Positions 32,553 through 40,900 of a DNA stretch of 64,000 bases are shown here, piece after piece. The stretch is taken from NCBI RefSeq assembly GCF_001905345.1, contig NZ_LFBV01000003.1, forward strand, positions 290,234 through 354,233. Reading direction: 5' to 3'. The position numbers and the translations under genes were made by a program. Numbering within the stretch: position 1 is the stretch's first letter; every line of letters begins with the position of its first letter. The notes beneath the pieces were generated by a model. It did not search any database. It saw only the letters and a list, made by a program, of their open reading frames with translations, and was not told the origin of the DNA. The stretch comes from Streptomyces uncialis (GTDB lineage: Bacteria > Actinomycetota > Actinomycetes > Streptomycetales > Streptomycetaceae).

Positions 32553-33653
32553 GTGAGGATCGCTGTCAGCGGCGGCGGCCCGGCAGGGCTGGCGTTCGCC
32601 GCCTTCATGAGGCTGGCCGCCCCGGGGACCGAGGTCACCGTGTGGGAACGCCACCGGGTGGCCGACACCTACGGGTTCGGCGTCATCCTGCCGCCCGCCG
32701 CCACCGACACCGTCCGGCATGCCGACCCGGTGCTCGCCGACGCGCTGGAACCGCACCTGACCCGATGGGCGGAGATCGCCGTGCGCCGGCACGGGCGGAC
32801 CCTCAGCGTGTCCGCGCCCCCGCTGGGTGCGCTGAGCCGACGCGCGCTGCTGCGGGTGCTGCGCCGCCGGTGCGCGGAGCTGGGAGTCGTCCTGCACGAG
32901 GGCGTCCCGGCCCCGGACACCGACGCGCTGTCCTGTCTGTACGACCTGGTGGTGGCGGCCGACGGGGCCGGTTCGGCGACCCGTACGGCGCTGGCCGACC
33001 GCTTCGGCACCATGACCGCGCACACCGCGCCGCACTACATCTGGCTGGGGGCCGAGCGGGCCTTCGACTCGCTGTCCTTCTTCGTCGCCGACACCCCGGA
33101 CGGCCCGGTGGTCGCCCACGCCTATCCGTTCGGTCCCGGGCGCGGCACCTTCCTGGTGGAGGCCGCGCACCGGCCGGACACCGGTGAGGTGGCCGCCCTG
33201 TTCGCGAAGCCCCTGGCCGGGGCGCGGCTGCTGGAGAACCGGTCCCGGTGGAGCCGTTTCGTCCAGGTGCGCAACGCCGTCTGGTCCAGCGGCAACGTCG
33301 TGCTGCTGGGCGACGCGGCGCACACGGCGCACTACTCGATCGGTTCGGGCACCCGCCTCGCCCTGGACGACGCCCACGCGCTGGTCACCGCCCTGTGCGT
33401 GGAACCGTCGCTGCCGAAGGCGCTGACGGCGTACGAGGCGGCCCGGCGGCCGGCGGTGGAGCACACCCAGCGCATCGGGGCGGCGAGCGCGGAGTGGTTC
33501 GCGGGCCTCACCGGGGCGCGCGGCGGTACGGACGCCTCGGCGGAGAAGTTCCTGGTGGACCTGGTCACCCGGGGTGGCCGGATCTCGATGGGCGACCTCG
33601 CGGCGGACGCCGCCGGGACCGCCACGGCGGGCACAGTGGTGAGAGGCCGATGA
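32553..33653 (+). CDS. FAD-dependent monooxygenase, probable anthranilate-ring hydroxylase (SibG type)
   Basis: A 366-residue class A flavoprotein: N-terminal GGGPAGLAFAAFM dinucleotide fold, a VVAADGAGS segment in the middle and NVVLLGDAAHTAHYSIGSGTRLALDDA for FAD ribityl binding. It resembles the salicylyl-CoA 5-hydroxylase group. In the sibiromycin pathway a comparable enzyme hydroxylates the carrier-bound 3-hydroxy-4-methylanthranilate, creating the oxygen to be glycosylated; I infer the same role. GTG start after CGAGGAGACACC. Confidence 0.78.
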   Translation: MRIAVSGGGPAGLAFAAFMRLAAPGTEVTVWERHRVADTYGFGVILPPAATDTVRHADPVLADALEPHLTRWAEIAVRRHGRTLSVSAPPLGALSRRALLRVLRRRCAELGVVLHEGVPAPDTDALSCLYDLVVAADGAGSATRTALADRFGTMTAHTAPHYIWLGAERAFDSLSFFVADTPDGPVVAHAYPFGPGRGTFLVEAAHRPDTGEVAALFAKPLAGARLLENRSRWSRFVQVRNAVWSSGNVVLLGDAAHTAHYSIGSGTRLALDDAHALVTALCVEPSLPKALTAYEAARRPAVEHTQRIGAASAEWFAGLTGARGGTDASAEKFLVDLVTRGGRISMGDLAADAAGTATAGTVVRGR

Positions 33654-33701
33654 CAGCAGGTCAGCGAGTGAACAGCGGCAAGTGAGGAGAGGGAATCGCC
33701 C

Positions 33702-36032
33702 ATGCGCGAGGACAGGCAGCACATCGTGGTGACGGGGGCGCGGGCCAACAACCTCAAGGGGGTGGACCTGCGCATCCCGCTGGGCGTGCTGACGGTGGTG
33801 ACCGGGGTGTCCGGCTCCGGCAAGTCGTCCGTCGTGTTCGGGACGATCGCGGTGGAGTCGCAACGGCAGCTCAACGAGGTGTTCCCCGCGTTCATCCGCA
33901 ACCGGCTGCCGCGTTACGAGCGCCCCGAGTTCGACCTGATCGAGAACCTGGCCCCGGCGATCGTCGTGGACCAGAAGCCGGTGGGCGGCGGCACCCGTTC
34001 CACGGTCGGCACGATGACCGAGGTCAATCCGGTGCTGCGGGTGCTGTTCTCGCGGTACGGGGAGCCCAGCGCCGGACCGTCGAACTTCTACTCGTTCAAC
34101 GACCCGCAGGGCATGTGCCCGCACTGCGACGGTCTCGGCGCCACCCTCCAGCTCGACCTGGACAAGCTGCTGGACCTCGACAAGTCCCTGAACGAGGGCG
34201 CGATCCGGCACTCCAACTTCGCGGTAGGCACCAACTACTGGAAGCGCTACGCGCAGATCAGCCGGTACGAGAAGGGGCGCGCCCGGGAGCAGGACCTGGA
34301 GCCGGTGTTCGACGCCGACAAGCCGCTGGCGCGGTACACGAAACAGGAGATGGACCTGCTGCTGCACGGGGAGGGCTTCCAGACGATCCGCCCCGACGAT
34401 CTCAACAACGTCGCCATCAACGACTACGAGGGTGTGGTGCCCCGCCTCACCCGGCGGTTCGTGAAGCCGGGTCTGGAGTCGCTCAAGGACAAGGAGCGCA
34501 GGTCCACCGAGCAGGTCGTCACCGAGCGGACCTGTCCGGAGTGCGGAGGCGCCCGGCTGTCCCGGGCGGCCCTGGACTCGACGATCGACGGCCGCAACAT
34601 CGCCGACTACTGCGCGATGGAGATCGGTGACCTGGTGACGGAGCTGGAGCGGGTGGCCGGGCGGTGGCCCGGCCCGGTCGTACCGGCCGCGCTGGCCTCG
34701 CTGCGCCGGATCGCCTCGGTGGGGCTGGGGTATCTCACCCTGAACCGGCCGACCCGCACCCTGTCGGGCGGTGAGGGGCAGCGGCTGAAGACGGTACGTC
34801 ATCTGGGTTCGGCGCTGACGGGGATGACGTACATCTTCGACGAGCCGAGTGTGGGACTGCACGCCCATGACGTGGACCGGCTGAACCGGCTGCTGCTGGA
34901 TCTGCGCGACAAGGGCAACACCGTGCTGATCGTGGAGCACAACCGCGATGTCATCGCCATCGCCGACCATGTCATCGACATGGGTCCGGAGGCGGGTGCG
35001 CGGGGCGGTGAGATCGTGTTCACCGGCACCGTGGAGAAGCTGGCGCACAGCGGGACGCTCACCGGCCGGCACTTCCGGGTCCAGCCCGGTCTCAAGCCCG
35101 CGCCCCGGACGGCGACAGGGCAGTTGTCGGTGCGTGGCGCGCGGCTGCACAATCTGCGCGAGGTGGACGTCGACTTCCCGACCGGGGTGCTGACGGTGGT
35201 CACCGGGGTCGCCGGGTCGGGCAAGTCCACCCTGGTGTCTAAGGTGTTCACCCAAGAGCATCCGCGGGCGATCGTGCTGGACCAGTCGGCGGTGGGCATG
35301 AACCCCCGGTCCACCCCGGCGACGTACACCGGTATCTGGGACATGGTGCGCAAGCAGTACGCGAAGGCGCACGGGCTGGACGCGAGCCTGTTCAGCTTCA
35401 ACGCCAAGGGCGCCTGTCCCGAGTGCAAGGGGCGCGGCACGATCACCACCGATCTGGCGTTCCTGGACCCGGTGACCACGGTGTGCGAGCTGTGCGAGGG
35501 CAGCCGTTATCGCGCCGATGTACTGGAGCACCGGGTGAAGGGCCTCGATATCGCCCAGGTGCTTGACCTCACGGTGGCCGAGTCCCGGGACCACTTCGAC
35601 GACCCGGCCGTCGTACGCCGTCTGGACCCGCTGCACGAGGTCGGCCTGGGCTATCTGACGCTGGGCAGGCCCTTGTCGATGCTGTCGGGCGGTGAGCGCC
35701 AGCGGGTGAAGCTCGCGGACCGGCTGCACGAGCGCGGCAGTGTGTACGTGTTCGACGAGCCGACCACCGGGCTGCACATGGCGGATGTCGGCAATCTGCT
35801 GGCGCTGCTGGACCGGCTGGTGGACGCGGGCAACACGGTCATCGCCATCGAGCACGACCTGGACGTCGCCAAGCACGCCGACTGGATCATCGACATCGGG
35901 CCCGGTGCGGGCGAGCACGGCGGCCGGGTGGTGTTCACCGGTACGCCCGCCGAGATGGCGGAGTCCGCCGACACCACGACCGCCCGGTTCCTGAGGGCGT
36001 CGCTGCCCGCGGCGGAACCGTCCACCGCCTGA
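33702..36032 (+). CDS. UvrA-like ABC-ATPase, PBD self-resistance protein (DrrC type)
   Basis: A 776-residue twin ABC-ATPase related to excision-repair UvrA but about 170 residues shorter, so parts of the UvrB-binding and insertion domains are missing. It keeps both Walker A motifs (Lys41, Lys508), zinc-module CxxC pairs (CPHCDGLG, CPECGG; CPECKGRG, CELCEG), and two signature/Walker B sets (LSGGEGQRLK...IFDEPSVGLH and LSGGERQRVK...VFDEPTTGLH). Such proteins give resistance to DNA-binding drugs such as daunorubicin and occur in PBD clusters, probably by removing or displacing the guanine N2 adduct. Good ribosome site (GAGGAGAGGGA). Ends the operon; a strong hairpin follows. Confidence 0.9.
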   Translation: MREDRQHIVVTGARANNLKGVDLRIPLGVLTVVTGVSGSGKSSVVFGTIAVESQRQLNEVFPAFIRNRLPRYERPEFDLIENLAPAIVVDQKPVGGGTRSTVGTMTEVNPVLRVLFSRYGEPSAGPSNFYSFNDPQGMCPHCDGLGATLQLDLDKLLDLDKSLNEGAIRHSNFAVGTNYWKRYAQISRYEKGRAREQDLEPVFDADKPLARYTKQEMDLLLHGEGFQTIRPDDLNNVAINDYEGVVPRLTRRFVKPGLESLKDKERRSTEQVVTERTCPECGGARLSRAALDSTIDGRNIADYCAMEIGDLVTELERVAGRWPGPVVPAALASLRRIASVGLGYLTLNRPTRTLSGGEGQRLKTVRHLGSALTGMTYIFDEPSVGLHAHDVDRLNRLLLDLRDKGNTVLIVEHNRDVIAIADHVIDMGPEAGARGGEIVFTGTVEKLAHSGTLTGRHFRVQPGLKPAPRTATGQLSVRGARLHNLREVDVDFPTGVLTVVTGVAGSGKSTLVSKVFTQEHPRAIVLDQSAVGMNPRSTPATYTGIWDMVRKQYAKAHGLDASLFSFNAKGACPECKGRGTITTDLAFLDPVTTVCELCEGSRYRADVLEHRVKGLDIAQVLDLTVAESRDHFDDPAVVRRLDPLHEVGLGYLTLGRPLSMLSGGERQRVKLADRLHERGSVYVFDEPTTGLHMADVGNLLALLDRLVDAGNTVIAIEHDLDVAKHADWIIDIGPGAGEHGGRVVFTGTPAEMAESADTTTARFLRASLPAAEPSTA

Positions 36033-36071
36033 CCCGTCCCCGTCCCTTCCGCCCCCCATATCTCCGTCACG

Positions 36072-36110
36072 ACGACGGCCCGGCGCACCCGGTGTGCGCC
36101 GGGCCGTCGT
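36072..36110. terminator. Strong hairpin between resistance and NRPS genes
   Basis: Perfect 17-bp stem ACGACGGCCCGGCGCAC with its complement, loop CCGGT. It lies 40 bases after the UvrA-like stop and only 34 bases before the NRPS start, so it can act as terminator of one unit or attenuator of the next. Confidence 0.75.
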
Positions 36111-36144
36111 GCGTCCACCCGACCTTCCGTCCGCTGGAGTCTGC

Positions 36145-37977
36145 ATGCATGCCATCGACGAACTGAAGGACGTGCCCGCTCTGACCACCGCTTTCGAGAC
36201 CGCCGCCGCGGTCGCGGCGGAGAAGACCGCGCTGGAGTACGGAACGGCCTCGCTCACCTACCGCGAGCTCAACGCGTCCGCGAACCGTCTCGCCCGCCGG
36301 CTGGAGCGCGAGGGGGTGACGCCGGGCAGCCGGGTGGGCCTGCACATGTCGCGGTCGCTGGAGCTGTACGTCGTCATCCTGGCGGTGCTGAAGGCGGGGG
36401 CGGTGGTGGTGCCGCTGAATCCGGCGCACCCGGTGTCCGTGCGCCGGGCGATCGTCCGTGAGGCGGCGCCACCGCTGACCCTGCGGGACGTACCGGCGGG
36501 CCTGGGGTCGGTGACCGCCGAGCGGGACGTGCACGAGCTGCTGTCCGACAGCGCCACGTACGGGAGCGGGAACCTGCCGGAGCCGGTGGACCCGGCGAGC
36601 ACCGCGTATCTGATGTTCACCTCCGGGTCCACGGGCCGTCCCAAGGGGGTGCTCGTCCCGCACCGGGCGATCGCCCGGGTCGCCGAGCACAACGGCGAGG
36701 CGGAGGTGCGTGACGACGACTGCTTCCTCCAGCTCGCCCCGTACTCCTTCGCCGCGTCCACCACGGAGATCTGGCTGAGCCTGCTGCACGGGGCACGGGT
36801 GGTGGTACCGCCGCCGCAGCTGCCGTCGCTGCCGGATCTGGCGGCGACGATCACCGAGCGGAAGGTGACGTTCCTGAATCTGCCGTGCGGACTGTTCAAC
36901 CTGCTCGTGGACGGCTACCCGCAGGCGCTGGCCGGGGTGCGCACGGTCATCGTCAGCGGTGACTTCCCCTCCCCCGTCCATCTCTCACGCGCCCTGAAGG
37001 CCGTCGGCGGCACCGTGTACAACGCGTACGGCTGCACGGAGAACTCGGCGCTGACCGCCGTGCACGCCCTCAACGAGGACGATCTGCGCCGCCAGGTGTT
37101 CCCGGTGGGGCTGCCGTTGCCCGGGGTGGGGCTGCATGTGCTGCGTGACGATCTCACCCCGTGCGGGCCCGGTGAGGTGGGTGAGCTGTGCGTCAGCGGC
37201 GCGGGGCTCGCCCAGGGCTATCTCGACCAGCCGGAGCTGACCGCCCGCAAGTTCCCCGAGCTCGACGGGACGCGGGTGCTGCGTACCGGCGACATGGCAC
37301 GCACGACACCGGAGGGCGAGGTCGTGCTGTCGGGGCGGGCGGACCAGATGGTCAAGATCCGGGGCTTCCGGGTGGAGCTGCGCGAGGTCGAACTCGCCGC
37401 GGAGGAGACCGGCGCGGTGAAGCGGGCGGTGGTGCGCGCGGTGGACGCGGCGGACGGGCTGCGCGAGCTGGTGCTGTTCTGCACGACCGCCACCGGGGAG
37501 CCGCCCGGCACCGAGGCGCTGCTGTCGCAGCTGCGCGGACGGCTGCCCGACTACATGCTGCCCGCGCGGGTGCACCATCTGTCCGAGCTGCCGCTGAACC
37601 ACAACGGGAAGCTGGACCGTATGGCCCTCCAGGAGCCGCGCGCGGTGCTGGTCGAGCCGGACGACGGGCAGGCCACGACGACGGCCGACGATCCGGTCGC
37701 GTCGACGGTCGTCGGACTGCTGGCCGGGGTTACGGGCCGCGAACGGATCGGCACCGCCGACTCGTTCGTGCTGTCCGGCGCCAACTCGCTCCAGCTCATC
37801 CGGCTCGCCGCGAACATCCAGGACGTGATGGGGGTGGGCGTACGGGCCGAGGACATCTTCCAGCACGACAACGCCGAGTCCCTGGCACGGCACATACGCG
37901 CGCTGCGGGACGGCACCGCCGGGGACGGCACGGCCCCGGACGGCGGACCCGCGGACGAAGAGACGGCACGGAGGTGA
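36145..37977 (+). CDS. NRPS loading module A-PCP, anthranilate-activating
   Basis: A 610-residue loading module. Adenylation domain about residues 15-500: YLMFTSGSTGRPKGV (A3), AYGCTENS (A5), LRTGDMAR (A7), KIRGFRVELREVE (A8) and the catalytic Lys in LNHNGKLDR (A10). In the substrate pocket the usual Asp235 is Ala203 (YSFAASTTEIW), as expected for an aryl acid without an alpha-amino group. The carrier protein follows with attachment Ser548 (SGANSLQLIRL). It should load the substituted anthranilate for the N-C bond formed by the second NRPS. ATG 36145 after CTGGAGT; 6 bases before the next gene. Confidence 0.92.
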   Translation: MHAIDELKDVPALTTAFETAAAVAAEKTALEYGTASLTYRELNASANRLARRLEREGVTPGSRVGLHMSRSLELYVVILAVLKAGAVVVPLNPAHPVSVRRAIVREAAPPLTLRDVPAGLGSVTAERDVHELLSDSATYGSGNLPEPVDPASTAYLMFTSGSTGRPKGVLVPHRAIARVAEHNGEAEVRDDDCFLQLAPYSFAASTTEIWLSLLHGARVVVPPPQLPSLPDLAATITERKVTFLNLPCGLFNLLVDGYPQALAGVRTVIVSGDFPSPVHLSRALKAVGGTVYNAYGCTENSALTAVHALNEDDLRRQVFPVGLPLPGVGLHVLRDDLTPCGPGEVGELCVSGAGLAQGYLDQPELTARKFPELDGTRVLRTGDMARTTPEGEVVLSGRADQMVKIRGFRVELREVELAAEETGAVKRAVVRAVDAADGLRELVLFCTTATGEPPGTEALLSQLRGRLPDYMLPARVHHLSELPLNHNGKLDRMALQEPRAVLVEPDDGQATTTADDPVASTVVGLLAGVTGRERIGTADSFVLSGANSLQLIRLAANIQDVMGVGVRAEDIFQHDNAESLARHIRALRDGTAGDGTAPDGGPADEETARR

Positions 37978-37983
37978 CCGCTC

Positions 37984-40900
37984 ATGACTGACCCCCTGCT
38001 GAGCGTCGTCCTGGACCGCTGGCGGCACACCACGGGCCGCCCGGACGCGACGGCCGACGACCCGTTCGCCGCGAGCCACGCCGACGCCTACGCCGCCGAT
38101 CTCAAAGCCCTGCTGGGCCTGGACGTCGGCGCGCGCGACATCGCCCGGTGCGGCACCCCCCGCGCCCTGTCCGACCTGCTGCGCGCCCGCCGCCGGGAAG
38201 GCACCCCCCGTACCGGCCGGGCGGCCGGCACGGACACCGGGACCGCGCCGGGACCGGCAAGCGGAGCCACCGACAGCGGCATCGGCACCGCGACCGACGC
38301 GGAGACCGAGGCGACGTCCGGCCAGGCCGGGATCTGGTACGCGTGCGAGTTCGGTGACCCGACCGCGTACAACTCGCCCGTGCTGCTGCGTTTCCCCCGG
38401 TCGCTGGACGCCGGGCTGCTGCGGCGGGCGCTGCGGCATGTCGTCGCACGGCACGAGAGTCTGCGGACCACCTTCGCGATGGCGGACGACGGGCGGCTGA
38501 TGCTGCGGGTGGCGGCCGAACCGGACTTCGGCTTCGCGACGGCGACCGCGTCCGGCGAGGACGCCCTCACGGCTCTGACGGCCGAGTTCGCGGGCAGGCG
38601 GCTGGACCTGCGGTCGGGACCGCTGCTGCACGTACTGTGCGTGGAGACCGGCACGGGCGGTACGGACGGTGCGGACGGCATGGCCCGTACGGAAGGCGCG
38701 GACGCCACGAGCGGTACGGAAGGTGTGGGCGGCACCGGGGGCGCGGGCGGCACTGCCCTTCTGGTGAACGTGCACCACGCCGTGTTCGACGGGTTCTCCT
38801 GGTCGGTCCTGCTGAACGAGTGGCTGACGCTCTATCAAGACCTCGCCGCAGGGGCAGAGTTCACTCCCCTGCCGGACGCCCCGCAGTTCCGGGAGGTCGT
38901 GACCGGCCGGACGGGCGGGCCGGACCCGCAGGCGTCACTGGAGCACTGGACGAAGCATCTCGCGGGCGTACCCGCGCTGCTCGATCTGCCGCTGGACCGT
39001 CCGCGCGGGCCCAGCGCCGCCACGGCACGCGCCGTACGGACCGTACTGACCGGCGCCGAGGCCGGGCGGCTGCGGGAGCGGGCGGCTGCGGAGGGCGTGA
39101 CCCCGCTGATGGCGCTGCTCGCGGCATACGCCGTGCTGCTGCACCGGCACACCGGTCAGACGGATCTCGCGGTCGGGGTGCCGGTGTCGCTGCGCGACCG
39201 GGCCATGGACCAGGAGGTGATCGGGCACCTGGTCAACACGGTCGTGCTGCGGCACCGGGTCACCTCCGGGGACACCGTGCGGGAGCTGCTGGCGCGGACC
39301 CGCCGGGAGGTGCTGTCCGCGATGCGCCACAAGGACGCGGCGTTCGAGGACGTGGTGAAGGCGGTGGGCTCGGGCGAGGACGGCGGCCGTTCCCCGCTGT
39401 TCCGGACGATGGTCACGCTGATGCCCAGGGAACGCCGGGTGCTGGGGCATCTGGGGCTGGGTGTCACGGAGTGGCGGCATGTCAGCGGCGCCCCCAAGTA
39501 CGACCTCGCGCTGATCGTGGAGGAGGGCGCCGAGGAGCTGGGGCTGACCTTCGAGTACGACCCGGCGCTGTTCGACACCGCGACCGTCGAGCGGATCGTG
39601 GGCCGGTTCCGTGTGCTGCTGGCCGACCTGCTCGACCGGCCGGGCGGTACGGTCGGTGAGCTGCGCTGGGTGCCCGAGCGGGAACTGCGGGAGCTGGCGG
39701 CCGTCTGGCACGGGCCCGCCGACGACCGGCCCGCGAAGGGGTCGGTGACCGACCTGTTCGAGGAGCGGGCGGCACGGTCCCCGGACGCCACCGCCGTCGA
39801 GACGGTGGACGGGACCGTCCTGTCGTACCGTCGGCTGAACACCCGGGCGAACCGGCTGGCGCGGGCCCTGCGGCTGCGTGGCGCACGGCCCGGGACGCGG
39901 GTCGGGGTCCTGCTGGAGCGCGGCCCGGAGGCGGTCGTCGCGCTGCTGGCGGTACTCAAGGCCGGGGCCTCCTTCGTGCCGCTGGACCCGGCCTATCCGG
40001 CGGAGCGGGTCGCGCTGATGCTGGCGGACTCCCGGCCCCGTCTGCTGCTCACCCGGGGGGTCACGGACATCCCGTGTCCCGACGGGACCGAGGTGTTCGA
40101 CCTGGCCGCCGAGGCGGGGCGGCTGCGGGAGCTGGACGGGACGGACCTGCCGGAGCGCCGGCGTCCGGACGACGAGATGTACGTGGTGTACACCTCGGGG
40201 TCGACGGGACGGCCGAAGGGGGTGGCCATCCAGGACTTCACCCTGACCAATGTGGCGTACCGCCAGGCGGAGCTGTCCGGGCCGCGCGCGGCCTCACGGA
40301 TGCTCCAGTACATGTCGCTGTCCTTCGACGTGTCCTTCGAGGAGATCTTCGGCGCGCTGTGCGCCGGGGCGACACTGGTCCTGACCGACGAGGAGACCCG
40401 GACGGATCTGCACCGGCTGGCCGGGTATCTGCGGGAGCGGCGGGTGGCCCGGATGTTCCTGCCGTACGTGGCCCTCCAGGAGCTGGCGTCCGTCGTCGTG
40501 CGCGGGAACATCCCGCTGCCGGAGCTGGCCGAGGTGTACACCACGGGCGAGCAGCTGGTGGTGACACCCGCGCTGCGGAAGATGTTCGGCCGCTTGACGG
40601 ACGCCGGGCTGATCAACGCGTACGGGCCCTCCGAAGCGCATCTGTGCACCGCGCTGCGGCTGCCCGCGGACCCCTCGTCCTGGCCGGAGCGGCCGTCCAT
40701 CGGGCACACGGTGGGCGAGGTGCGGATGTATGTGCTGGACGGGGACCGGCGGCCGGTGCCGTTCGGGGTGCCGGGCGAGCTGTACGTGGGCGGGCGGGTC
40801 CTGTCGCCGGGATATCTGAATCTGCCGGAGCAGACCGCGGAGCGCTATCTGCCCGACCCGTACGACACCACGCCGGGTGCCCGGCTGTACCGCACCGGGG

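Noticed and set aside
32406..36257. 1283-codon reverse frame over the resistance and hydroxylase genes
   Set aside because: Spans two well-defined forward genes and an intergenic hairpin, so it cannot be a real protein.
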